From: Chamaecrista fasciculata | Lineage: Eukaryota > Streptophyta > Magnoliopsida > Fabales > Fabaceae | Direction of reading: 5' to 3' | DNA: 64,000 bases | NCBI GenBank assembly: GCA_003254925.1 | Contig: QANZ01036439.1 | Location: forward strand, 95,148 to 159,147 | In this document: in pieces, positions 13,277 to 24,412 of the stretch | Layout: every line of letters begins with the position of its first letter | How positions within the stretch are numbered: position 1 is the stretch's first letter | Program-made: the position numbers and the translations under genes | Notes under the pieces: generated by a model | The model's database searches: none | What the model saw: only the letters and a program-made list of their open reading frames with translations | What the model was told of the DNA's origin: nothing

Positions 13277-13470
13277 ATTTTTTTTTTCCGTAGAAATGAT
13301 GGGTATCTTCCACCTATCCGTGTAACGGTCTAGGTGAAAATTAATCTCATTAATTCGGGCCGAGAGAAAACAGTCAAAGCCCTTCCAACAATGTCGACTC
13401 CAAGGTTCGAACCTAGGTCCGTCAACCTGGGGTGCAGCTCGCTTATAACTGCACCAAACACTTATTGGTA
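13277..13470 (-). mobile_element. tRNA-derived SINE, copy 3
   Basis: - strand element with degenerate A and B boxes (GGTTCGAACC core at about 13408-13417 in complement) and a T-rich tail at 13277-13290. It is flanked by the direct repeat TTTTTTGAAAAAT (13264-13276 and 13471-13483). The same insertion is at 23238-23426 in copy D, so it predates that duplication. Confidence 0.9.
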
Positions 13471-14292
13471 TTTTTTGAAAAATTGACTTCTTGATCTTTG
13501 TCTCTCTCTTCTCTTATATCGTATTTTTCTAGTATTTTAACCTTACTTTTGTTTTTGTTTTGTTTCAATGAATATTTTATATTAGAAAATGATATGTTTT
13601 GGGTAAGCAATTTAGTGAGCTAATCTGCCTAAACCAACTCAAATTGCTTAATGAGTTAGGTTAAGTTGGATATTGAGTTAATTTGAGTTAACAAAAAAGT
13701 TCAACATGCTAGTGAATGAGTACAGATTTTAATTTTCTAAACCCACTCATTCCAATTCAATTCACCAATCTATCTTTTTTTTTTGTTATAGATATTGTTT
13801 TCTATCAATCACTTTCCCACGCCAATTTAGAATTTTAAGGTTCTCACACACTTTATCAATCACTTTTTTGTGATGATGCTCTCCTTTATTTGTATTTTCT
13901 TATATATAATTGTTCTATTCTCTTTGATAGGGATTTAGTGCTCTCCTTGACAATGGATAAAAAATATTGTTTGAAACTTACAAGAAACATTCGCTTACAT
14001 GTTACATTGTTATAATTGAAAGTGATTGTAAGAAGGTTGTGAATATATTGAAAAATGATTTTAATTTATGAGAATATATATTTCTTAATTAATTCTAATG
14101 AAATTTTTTCTATAAGAAAAGATATAATATATCAGCTTGCTTAAATTTTTTCTAATGAAATTTTCTAATGAATATAATTCTAATGAAATTTTCTAAACCC
14201 ATGACTATTTAGTTTGGGTCAATTTAAGTTTGGCTTAAATTTTTCTCAACTCAGCACAATTTAACCCTTCCCAAAAATATCCGCCCAACCCA

Positions 14293-14538
14293 CCCAAGGC
14301 ACAACAACAAGGCCCATAGTTTTGTTTTTAAATTCCTTGAGACGGATGTTAGGGTTTTCCATTTTGTGCTCTCCTTGGTTTGCGGCTGCTGCTATACCCC
14401 TCCCATCTCTCTGATCTTTTGTACCCAAGGCACACCGACAAGGGCCATAGTTTTGGTTTTAAATTCCTTGAGATGGATGTTAGGGTTTTCCATTATGTGC
14501 TCTCCTTGGTTTGCGGCTGCTACTATACCCCTCCCATC
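14293..14538. repeat. Tandem duplication of about 132 bp
   Basis: Two adjacent units, both opening with CCCAAGGCACA and holding GGATGTTAGGGTTTTCCATT and GTTTGCGGCTGCT. Copy D (24220-24325) has a single unit. The second unit is cut by the hAT element. Confidence 0.85.
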
Positions 14539-15357
14539 CAAGGTTGTTAAAATCGGGAGTTTAGGTAAAATCGAAAAGAGAGGGTAAAATCGGATCATAA
14601 AATCGTATCGTAAAATTGTAAGATTTTACCTAAATATAATTATTTTTTTTTTTGGTCTGAACCTAAATATAATTAATAATTTTTTTAGATCATACATATT
14701 TCACTTAATCAATTTAAATGTATAAAAACTTCTATAAATATCCCAATATTTTCTCTATAATATTCATCATAATTTTCTATCTTCCCATCATCATCATCAT
14801 CTCCTCCATCTTCCTCATTACTATTTTCCTTTAATTTTTTTTAAAAATCTGGTTAAAAAAAAAAAATATGGCCCAGCCCAAAACCCAAATAGCCCATAGC
14901 CCGATACCCATTCATTTAATCCCTAACTTAAACCTAATGCAATATTCAACCTAGCTGCTTGTGTGTGTGCTTACGCCGCTGCTTACATTTTTTCTTCTTT
15001 CTCCACTGTTTGCTTTTGTGCTTCTTCTTTCTCCATTGCTTGCTTTCATGCTTCTTGTGCATCTACTGTGCGAGAGAGACGACATTGTGAGGTTGTAATT
15101 TAGAAGCTCCGACGGACGATGGCGAGACGGCGACAATCGACGGTGATTCACAGCTTCTCTCCGATGGCTCGCTGCTCTCATCTTTGGCCGAGTTGAACTT
15201 GCGAACTCGGTCCAAAGTCGTGATTTTAAGCGAGTTTGACCGAGTTCAACACGATTTCATCCTATGAACGATTCTAGGTGCGATTCAACTCGATTTTGGG
15301 GGGTAAAATCGCGATTTTAACGATTTTAGGTGTTAAATCGCGATTTTAACAACCTTG
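14539..15357. mobile_element. Non-autonomous hAT element
   Basis: Terminal inverted repeat CAAGGTTGTTAAAATCG at both ends, 8-bp target duplication CTCCCATC (14531-14538 and 15358-15365), length 819 bp. The 8-bp duplication is diagnostic of the hAT superfamily. The internal sequence has no transposase frame; it holds repeated AAATCG/CGATTT subterminal motifs and a GC-rich part at 14950-15220 that may be captured host sequence. Copy D has the uninterrupted site. Confidence 0.93.
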
Positions 15358-15725
15358 CTCCCATCTCTCTGATCTTTTGTAGGTATGTTTTTGTTTCCTT
15401 CTCTTTCTTTGAAGTTCTCCTTTCATTAGAGAAGATTTTGTACTTTCACTAGGTAAGTTTTTTTCCTTTTCTTTTTGGAGATATACATATATGATTGGTG
15501 CTCAACATGGAAGGTAAAAGCTTTGAAGAATCTTCACTCACAGCAAGAAGGTGATGTGTTGTCTCTCCTTTATAACTTTGAGTTTTTCTTTATCGGTTGA
15601 AAATGTTGTAGATCTGAAAAAATGATTTATGTCTTCTGATTTTATATAAGAGATTTTAATCAAGATTTCAAATATTTTAGATCTAAGATATTTTTTCATA
15701 TGTTATGTATGTACATTGTTAAATT

Positions 15726-16183
15726 CAAGGTTTTTAAAACTGGACTAGTCATTGAACCGGCTAAAGTAGCGGTTCAATGGTTCAATTGGGATTCAACCAT
15801 GGTCGAACCGTTTATAAAATAATTAATTAATAAATAATATATTAATAAATAATATACCAGCAAAATAATAAATTACTAATCATAATTAAAAAAATTCTAT
15901 ATATAATAAAATTCAAATTTAATATGTCATAATTAAATTCACAAAGAATCATTATAACATAAACATAGTCAAATAAACACATTAAGAAAATAAATTAACA
16001 AGGAAATAAACCACAATTAGACCAAACACTAAAAAAGAAATAAACCACTAATAAGGAAATAAACCACAATCAAACCAAACTATGAGAAGAAAATAAACAT
16101 TGACCCAATTAATTAGAAATAACTACTATTTTGGTTACAATGTTGACCCAACTACTATTAGAAACATTGACCCAATCAATTTG
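15726..16183. other. hAT-like end fragment and AT-rich spacer
   Basis: At 15728 begins CAAGGTTTTTAAAACTGGAC, followed by AACCGG/CGGTTCAA repeats (to about 15810) typical of another hAT-like repeat end. No matching right end is visible before copy B starts, so it is probably truncated. The rest is AT-rich with a repeated AATAAACCAC phrase. Confidence 0.5.
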
Positions 16184-17406
16184 AATTATGGAGTTGATGC
16201 GATGTAGTACGTGTCTACATCTTCTTGAAAATTAAATAGCAAGATGAAAATTGTGCAATACATATAAAATGGGATTGAGTCTATTATTTAACATTATATA
16301 AAGCAGGCATAAACAATAGGTTGCTCCTTACTCAGCACACCAGCTCTAACCTAAATTTTAGGGTTTCTCTTTTAGTTTGTGTTAGCACTTCAGACATACT
16401 AACGATAGAAAGGTACAATCAAGATGAAAATAGCAATGAAGTAGACGAAGAATATATATGGATAAGTATGACATCTCTACCATCAAATCAATGATATACC
16501 AAACTGTACTTTCAGATCTAATCATCGATCACGTTTTTAATTTAAATATTCATCTAGATAGAGCATAAATCTTTGATGCTTTTATATACTGATGATTTGA
16601 GTCAATATAAAAGCAACAAAGATTTATGCTCTATCTAGATGAATATTTGAATTAAAAACGTGATGATTAGATCTGAATGTACCATTCGGTATATCATTGA
16701 TTTCAAGGTAGAGATGCCATACTTATCCATACTATTTCTCCGTCTACTTAATCGTTGTTTTCATATGGACCGCACCCTTCCATCGCTAGTATGTCTGAAT
16801 TGCTAACACAAATTAAGAAAGAGAAACCCTAAATTTTAGGTTAGGGCCAGTGTACTAAGTGAGGGGCAACTTGTTGTTTACCTGCTTTATATAGTGTGAA
16901 ATAATACTGCCATTCCCATTATATATGTATTGCACAATTTTTGTCTTGCTATTTAATTTTCAAGAAGATGTAGACACGTACTATATTTCATCAACTCGAT
17001 AATTAATTTCCTCTAGCTATGTAGGTTTTTAAGGAGGTAGTTTCAAAAATGTTAAAATAATTAATTTAATTTATAGTGTGCATAATGAGAATGTGATTAT
17101 AAAATATTAATTCAAACCCACTTATTTTCATTAATCATGATTGATGAACATCTATCTATATAGACACACGCCAATAACAATCCTCAAATGACCACATTTA
17201 ATTACAAGTTGTTACAATTTATTGAGATCTTTGGTTACCAGTTACAACACAACTATCTTATAACTAATCTTGGTAAGATATTACACTAATATATATTGAT
17301 CAATACCTATTAGATTGAGCTATATATGCAATTCAAAAGTTACATCTTTGAAATCGAGAAACTTATATAGGATCAATAATAAGTCCCCTTCAGCTTGTAA
17401 TTTTCT

Positions 17407-17834
17407 TTATATGTTTCCTCCTTGTGTTAAAAAATAGTAGCTCGAATAGAATTCTCCTGATAGAGTCATTTTATCACGCAATAATTGTTTTCGAAAACCA
17501 CCTGACCAATTTTTCCAGAATCATATGATAAGTGCTTAATGACACATGCAAGAGCTATTACCTTCCATTCTTTCCTCAAATCATGGGCCTTCTAGAAAGG
17601 CACGAGACCATTTTTTTTAGCAAATTTTATTTTTGATCAAACCATTTTTTATCCCCTCAAACTACCATGGACGGGGCTTGCCCTCATCATAACGAAAGTC
17701 TTTTTGGGTGGGTTACAATAATGTTTTAGAGATAATAGAAATGATCTAATAGTTGTATCTAAGAGCTCATACAAGTTGAAAAGAGGTATTTTTGTATTAA
17801 TTTATTCGTGGGACTCTATTTTACGATCTTTCAT
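17407..17834 (-). pseudogene. EIN3-like (EIL) DNA-binding-domain fragment, - strand
   Basis: On the - strand the translation, allowing frame changes, follows the EIN3/EIL core: NLYELLDTTIRSFLLSLKHYC, then a PRPW block standing for the PPWWP motif, then AHDLRKEWKVIALACVIKHL in place of the conserved KPHDLKKAWKV...VIKHM, then DKMT. In-frame stops occur (one 10 codons after the ATG at 17834, one after CVIK) and the frame shifts at least twice, so it cannot make a protein. Family knowledge: EIN3/EIL are ethylene-response transcription factors, and this stretch is their DNA-binding core. No intron or C-terminal region is recognisable. Confidence 0.82.
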
Positions 17835-17951
17835 GGTAAGTGTTAAAGGAAATTTGGATTTATAAAGAGACTTTACTTTTGAAAGTTTTCCTAGTACTTT
17901 TACAAAGAGAAAAGTCCCTTTAACAAACCAACTTCTCAATGAGCCCCTACC

Positions 17952-18381
17952 ATGAAGGACCCGAAAATGAACTCTCAATATGAAACTAAAACAAAAATAT
18001 CTCTTCACAGCTTGTATGAGCTCTATGATACAGCTTTTGGATCATTTGCATTATCTCTAATGCAACATTGTAATCCATCCAAAATGAATTTTCCATATCA
18101 TAAGGACAACCACCCTCTATGGTGGCTTAGAGGAATGAAGAATTGTTGGATCAAATGCGATTTATTAAAAACTAAGTCTTCTTCCTTTAAAGAAGCCTCA
18201 TTATTTGAGGAAAGCATGGAAGGTAAAAGCACTTTCAAGTGTCATTAAGCATTTATTCTATGATTGCAGCAAAATTCGCCAGTGGATATTAGAAAATAAT
18301 TTATTGTGTGATAGATGGATTACCAAGGAGAATTCTATTTGGACAGTTACTTTCATAACAAGAGGAGGAAGCTTATGTTAA
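17952..18381 (+). pseudogene. EIN3-like (EIL) DNA-binding-domain fragment, + strand
   Basis: Opens with an ATG (MKDPKMNSQYETKTK) and reads SLYELYDTAFGSFALSLMQHC, then HPLWWLRGMKN (EIL: PPWWPxGxE). A frameshift near 18215-18220 separates this from VIKHLFYDCSKIRQ...LCDRWITKENS, which aligns with VIKHMxPDIAKIRKLV...LQDKMTAKES of EIN3. Stop at 18379-18381. It is the mirror partner of 17407-17834: the two fragments face away from a spacer of about 118 bp, giving a diverged inverted repeat. One frameshift is enough to abolish function. Confidence 0.85.
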
Positions 18382-19745
18382 ATAGCTACAACTTAAATGA
18401 GATATTATTGATCATAGGTTTCTCAATTTGAATTATAGTAATAGTTGTTATGATGTAAAAAGTAAGGACACAAATATTGTTCTTTAAAAGAGGAAGTCAA
18501 CATGTTTTCATTAATAACAACATTCATAATTTTAATTATGGAGTTGATGCGATGTTGGACGTTTCTACATCTTCTTGAAAATTAAATAGCAAGATGAAAA
18601 TTGTGCAATACATATAAAATGGGATTGGGTCTATTATTTAACACTATATAAAGCAGGCGTAAACAATAGGTTGCTCCTTACTCAGCACACCGGCTCTAAC
18701 CTAAATTTTAGGGTTTCTCTTTTAGTTTGTGTTAGCACTTCAGACATATTAACGATAGAAAGGTACAGTCAAGATGAAAATAGCAATGAAGTAGACGAAG
18801 AATATATATGGATAAGTATGACATCTCTACCATCAAATCAATGATATACCAAACGGTACTTTCAGATCTAATCATCGATCACGTTTTTATTTTAAATATT
18901 CATCTAGATAGAGCATAAATCTTTGTTGCTTTTATATACTGATGAATTGAGTCAATATAAAAGCAACAAAGATTTATGCTCTATCTAGATGAATATTTGA
19001 ATTAAAAACGTGATGATTAGATCTGAACGTACAATTTGGTATATCATCGATTTGATGGTAGAGATGTCATACTTGTCCATATAATTTCTTCGTCTACTTA
19101 ATCGTTGTTTTCATCTGGACCGCACCCTTCCATCGCTAGTATGTCTGAATTGCTAACACAAACTAAGAAAGAGAAACCCTAAATTTTAGGTTAGGGCCAT
19201 TGTGCTGATTAAGGGGCAACCTGTTGTTTACCTGCTTTATATAGTGTTAAATAATACTCCCATTCCCATTATATATGTATTGCACAATTTTTGTCTTGCT
19301 ATTTAATTTTCAAGAAGACGTAGACACGTACTATATTTCATCAACTCGATAATTAATTTCCTCTAGCTATATAGGTTTTTAAGGAGGAAATTTTCAAAAA
19401 TGTTAAAATAATTTAATTTATAGTGTACATAATGAGAATGTGATTATAAAATATTAATTCAAACCTACTTATTTTCATTAATCATGATTGATGAACATGT
19501 ATCTATATAGACACACGCCAATAACAATTCTCAAATGACCACATTTAATTACAATTTATTGAGATCTTTGGTTACAAGTTGCAACACAACTATCTTATAA
19601 CTAATCTTGGTAAGATATTACACTAATATATATTGATCAATACCTATATTAAATTGAGCTATATATGCAATTCAAAAGTTACATCTTTGAAATCAAGAAA
19701 CTTATATAGGATCAATAATAAGTCCCCTTCAGCTTGTAATTTTCT

Positions 19746-20174
19746 TTATATGTTTCCTCCTTGTGTTAAAAAATAGTAGCTCGAATAGAATTCTCCCGGT
19801 AGAGTCATTTTATCACGCAATAACTTCTTTTCGAAAACCACCTGACCAATTTTGTCAAAATCATATGATAAGTGCTTAATGACACATGCAAGAGCTATTA
19901 CCTTCCATTCTTTCCTCAAATCATGGGCCTTCTAGAAAGGCACAGGACCATTTTTTTTAGCAAATTTTATTTTTGATCAAACCATTCTTTATCCCCTCAA
20001 ACTACCATGGACGGGGCTTGCCCTCATCATAACGAAAGTCTTTTTGGGTGGGTTACAATAATGTTTTAGAGATAATAGAAATGATCTAAAAGTTGTATCT
20101 AAGAGCTCATAATGGTTGAAAAGAGGTATTTTTGTATTAATTTATTCGTGGGACTCTATTTTACGATCTTTCAT
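19746..20174 (-). pseudogene. EIN3-like fragment, - strand (copy C)
   Basis: Direct counterpart of 17407-17834, with the same stops and frameshifts and a few private substitutions. The disabling changes are shared, so the gene was already dead before the B/C duplication. Confidence 0.8.
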
Positions 20175-20292
20175 GGTAAGTGTTAAAGGAAATTTGGGTT
20201 TTATAAAGAGACTTTACTTTTGAAAGTTTTCCTAGTACTTTTACAAAGAGAAAAGTCCCTTTAACAAACCAACTTCTCAATGAGCCCCTACC

Positions 20293-21714
20293 ATGAAGGA
20301 CCCGAAAATAAACTCTCAATATGAAACTAAAACAAAAATATCTCTTCACAGCTTGAATGAGCTCTATGATACAGCTTTTGGATCATTTGTATTACCTCTA
20401 ATGCAACATTGTAATCCATCTAAAAAGAATTTTCCTTATCATAAGAACAACCACCCTCTATGGTGGCCTAGAGGAATGAAGAATTGTTGGATGAAATGGG
20501 ATTTGTTAAAAAGTAACTCTTCCTCCCTTAAAGAAGCCTCATTATTTGAGGAAAGCATGGAAGGTAAAAGCTCTTTCAAGTGTCATTAAGGGTGCGTTTG
20601 GCTTACGATTACAAAGTCATTATAATCCCATTACAATTTCATTATCTCCATTTTCATTACATAACTTAAGCTACAGTGCTATTTGGGTGTTTGTTTTTCA
20701 ATTATAAAGTCATTACTAAAATTACCCTTCATTACAAACTCATTCCATTACATATTTTATACCCAATTACTAACATACCCCTACTCAAATACCTATAATT
20801 ACCTATACTCTAATACAAATATAAAAAAACTTTTTAGCAAAATAGTAATTTTCAATACCCTCATTTATTACACTTACAACTTTCTCTCTCCACTCATNAT
20901 GGTGCGATGTGCTCATGCGTGAAGATCAACGGTCATATTATTACCCGCAAAAAGACAAACCGTTTTGATTAATATATAATTTTTTGTCTCACATTTTTTT
21001 CGTGGATAACATTTTGGTCCTTCAATTTATTTTTTGGAAGAAAGTTTGCAATATAGAAACCCAATCATTGATGAATGCAATTTTTCACGGGTCAAAAGAT
21101 ATATTTCACTTTCGTAAGGACCGATTCGTTCAATTTATATAAAATCATAGACCAAATAGTAGGTTTTTAAAAATTTTCATGTTATTTACATTTTGGTCCT
21201 TTCATTTCATTACATAGTACTACTCCAACCTTCATTACAAATATTCACATCTAGCACAAATTCCGAGACAATTTCATTACCATTTCATTTCATAACCACC
21301 ACAACCAAAAAGTCAAAATATTATTTTTTTATTTCTATCTATTTCCACTATCAATTATCAATTCTACCCCTATACAATTTAAAAAAACTCATACAGTTAT
21401 TTCCACCAACCACAATCATTACATACCCATTTTCATAATTTCACATCCAATGTTTTTCATTACATCTCAAACTTATCCAAACACCATTTTCATTACATTT
21501 TCATTACATAATTTTCTCATTACCATTTCATTACATAATTTTCTCATTTCATTACATACTTCTCACCCAAACACACCCTAAGCATTTATCCTATGATTGC
21601 AGCAAAATTCGTCAGTATATATTAGAAAATAATTTATTGTGTGATAGATGGACTACCAAGGAGAATTCTATTAGGATAGTTATTTTCAGAACAAGAGGAG
21701 GAAGCATATGTTAA
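20293..21714 (+). pseudogene. EIN3-like fragment, + strand (copy C), split by a transposon
   Basis: Counterpart of 17952-18381. The first part is 20293-20589 (HPLWWPRGMKN, WMKWDLL). The remainder resumes at 21582 (LSYDCSKIRQ, CDRWTTKENS) and stops at 21712-21714. Between them lies the PIF/Harbinger element. The same frameshift as in copy B precedes the insertion. Copy C keeps WWP where copy B has WWL. Confidence 0.85.
20590..21578. mobile_element. Non-autonomous PIF/Harbinger element
   Basis: Ends GGGTGCGTTTGG and CCAAACACACCC (imperfect 12-bp inverted repeat), 3-bp target duplication TAA (20587-20589 and 21579-21581), 989 bp. Subterminal regions are full of CATTAC/GTAATG repeats. No transposase is recognisable; one N at 20898. 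The empty site CATTAAGCATTT is present in copy B at about 18243-18254, which proves the boundaries. Confidence 0.95.
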
Positions 21715-22836
21715 ATAACTACATCTTGAATGAGACATTATTGATCATAGGTTTCTCTATTTGAATCATAGTAATAGTTGTTATGATGTAAAAAGTAAGG
21801 ACACAAAGATTGTTCTTTAAAAGAGGAAGTAAACATGTTATCATTAATAACACCATTCATAATCTTAATTATGGAGTTGATGCAATGTAGTACGTGTCTA
21901 CATCTTCTAGAAAATTAAATAGCAAGACGAAAAATGTGCAATACATATAAAATGGAATTGGGTGTATTGTTTAACACTATATAAAGCAGGTAAACAATAG
22001 GTTGCTCCTTACTCAGCACACAGGCTCTAACCTAAATTTTAGGGTTTCTCTTTTAGTTTGTGTTAGCAATTCAGACATACTAGCAATAGTAGGGTGCAGT
22101 CAAGATAAAAACGGCGATGAAGTAGACAAACAATATATATGGATAAGTATGACATATTTACCATCAAATCAAGGATATACCAAACAGTACATTCAGATCT
22201 AATCATTTATCACGTTTTTAATTCAAATATTCATCTAGATAGAGCATAAATCTTTATTGCTTTTAGTCAATTAAGCAACAAAGATTTATGCTCTATCTAG
22301 ATGAATATTTGAATTAAAAACTTGATCGATGTTTAGATTTGAACGTACCGTTTGGTATATCATTAATTTGTTGGTAGAGATGTCATACTTATCCAAATAA
22401 TTTCTTTGTTTGCTTCATCGCCGTTTTCATCTGGACCACACCTTTCCGTCGCTAGTATGTTTGAATTGCTAACACAAACTAAGAAAGAGAAACCCTAAAT
22501 TTTAGGTTATGGCTGATGTGCTGAGTGAGGGGCAACCTATTGTTTACGTGCTTTATATAGTGTTAAATAATACACCCAATCCCATTATATATGTATTGCA
22601 CAATTTTCGTCTTGCTATTTAATTTTCAAGAAGATGTAGGCACGTACTACATCGCATCAACTCCATAATTAATTTCCTCTAGTTGTCTAGGTTTTTTCGG
22701 AGGCATTTTTCAACAATGTTAATTAATTAATTTAATTTATAATGAGAAGGTGATTATAAAATATTAATTCAAACTCACTTATTTTTATTAATCGTGATTG
22801 ATGAACATGTATCTATATAGACTCACGCCAATAACA

Positions 22837-23008
22837 TGTTGGGAAATCACAGAGGGAGCGCAGCGGAAGGGAAAATAAAAATTTTTCCAAGGACTAAAAC
22901 GTAATTAAAACAAACTCTGTGATTCCTTCCAGGATCCACTAACTATGTTTATACCAGTTTTAGGAAAGATGTTTACCTAGCTTTNGCCCTAGGGCACAAT
23001 CTCCATCA
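22837..23008. mobile_element. Short solo LTR (or TRIM-like remnant)
   Basis: Begins TGTTGGG and ends CCATCA (TG...CA), 172 bp, with a 5-bp target duplication TAACA (22832-22836 and 23009-23013). Copies A, B and C show the uninterrupted site CCAATAACAATCCTC. One N at 22985 might hide missing sequence, so a larger collapsed element cannot be excluded. Confidence 0.8.
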
Positions 23009-23237
23009 TAACAATCCTCAAATGACCACAATTAATTACAAGTGATTACAATTTTTGAGATCTTTGGTTACAAGTTACAAAAAAACTATCTTATAACTAA
23101 TCTTGGTAAGATATTACACTAATATATTGATCGATACTTATTAGATTGAGCTATATATGCAATTCAAAAGTTACATCATTGCTAGTTATTTTATAGATAA
23201 ATGGTTATATTCCAAAGAGCTCAATGTTTTGAAAAAT

Positions 23238-23426
23238 ATTTTTTCCGTAGAAATGATGGGTGTCCTCCACCTATCCGTGTAACGATCTAGGCGAAGATTA
23301 ATCTTATTAATTGGGGCTGAGAGTAAATAGTTAAAGCCCTCCGAACAATGTCGACTCTAGGGCTCGAACCTAGGTCTGTAACTTGGGGTGCAACTCGCTT
23401 ACCACTGCACCAAACACTTGTTGGTA
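23238..23426 (-). mobile_element. tRNA-derived SINE, copy 4
   Basis: Same insertion as 13277-13470, with the same flanks (TTTTGAAAAAT / TTTTTTGAGAAAT). The B box is decayed in complement (GGCTCGAACC). Confidence 0.88.
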
Positions 23427-24412
23427 TTTTTTGAGAAATTGACTTTCTGATCTTTGCCTCTCTCTTTTTTTATATCGTATTTTTCTAGTATTTCAACCTT
23501 ACTTTTGTTTTTGTTTTTGTTTTGTTTTCCATGTTTATTTTATATTAAAAAATGATATGTTTTGGGTAAGCTATTTAGTTAGTTAACCCGCCAAAGCCAA
23601 CTCAAATTACTTAATGAGTTAGGTTAAGTTGGATATTGAATTAATTTGAGTTAAAACAAATTTCAACATGCTAGTGAATGGGTACGGATTTTAATTTTCT
23701 AAACCCACTCATTCCAATTCAATTCACCAATCTATCTTTCTTTGTAGATATTGTTTTCTATCAATTACATTCTCACGCCAATATAGAGTTTTAAGGTTCT
23801 CACACACTCTATTAATCACTTTTTTGTGATGATGCCTTCCTTTATTTGTATTTTTTTTATATATAATTGTTCTATTTTGTTTAATATGGATTTAGTGCTC
23901 TCCTTGACGATGATGGATAAAAAATATTGTTTGAAACTTACAAGAAACATTCGCTTACATATTAGATTGTTATAATTGAAAGTGATTGTAAGAAGGTTGC
24001 GAAGATATTGAAAAATGATTTTAATTTATGATAATATATATTTCTTAATTTATTTTAACGAAATTTTTTCTTTAAGAAAATATATAATATATCAGCTTGC
24101 CTATCTGCTCATCCCAGCCCATGACTATTTAATTTGGGTCAATTTAAGTTTGGGTTAAAATTTTCCCAACTCAGCTTAATTTAACCCTTCCCAAAAATAA
24201 CCACCCAACCCACCCAAGGCCCATAGTTTCGGTTTTAAATTTCTTGAGACGCATGCTAGGGTTTTCCATTATGTACTCTCCGTGGTTTCGACTGTTGCTA
24301 CCCCTCCCATCTCTCTGATCTTTTGTAGGTATGTTTTTGTTTTCTCCTCTTTCTTTGAAGTTCTCCTTTCATTAGAGAAGATTTTGTACTTTCAATAGGT
24401 AAGTTCCTTTTC

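Larger units (their letters stand above)
11677..15725. repeat. Segmental duplication, copy A
   Basis: Homologous by eye to 22262-24693 (copy D) over its whole length and to the right fold-back arm and following DNA of copies B and C up to about 13220. Starts at the fold-back centre (left arm missing). Enlarged relative to D by private insertions: a SINE (11997-12186), a Mutator-type MITE (12356-12934), a tandem duplication (14293-14538) and a hAT element (14539-15357). Shares the SINE at 13277-13470 with copy D. No intact gene. Confidence 0.85.
16184..18534. repeat. Segmental duplication, copy B, with fold-back 16184-17004
   Basis: The unit consists of a large fold-back (arms 16184-16586 and 16606-17004, near-perfect complements by eye, with a spacer of about 19 bases), then about 340 bp shared with copies A, C and D, then from about 17346 a part shared only with copy C that holds two EIL pseudogene fragments in opposite orientation. 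It is directly followed by copy C in the same orientation. Confidence 0.9.
18535..21866. repeat. Segmental duplication, copy C, with fold-back 18535-19354
   Basis: Tandem repeat of copy B (spacing 2351 bp), near-identical by eye, enlarged by a 989-bp PIF/Harbinger insertion. The fold-back arms centre near 18945. Ends where copy D begins. Confidence 0.9.
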
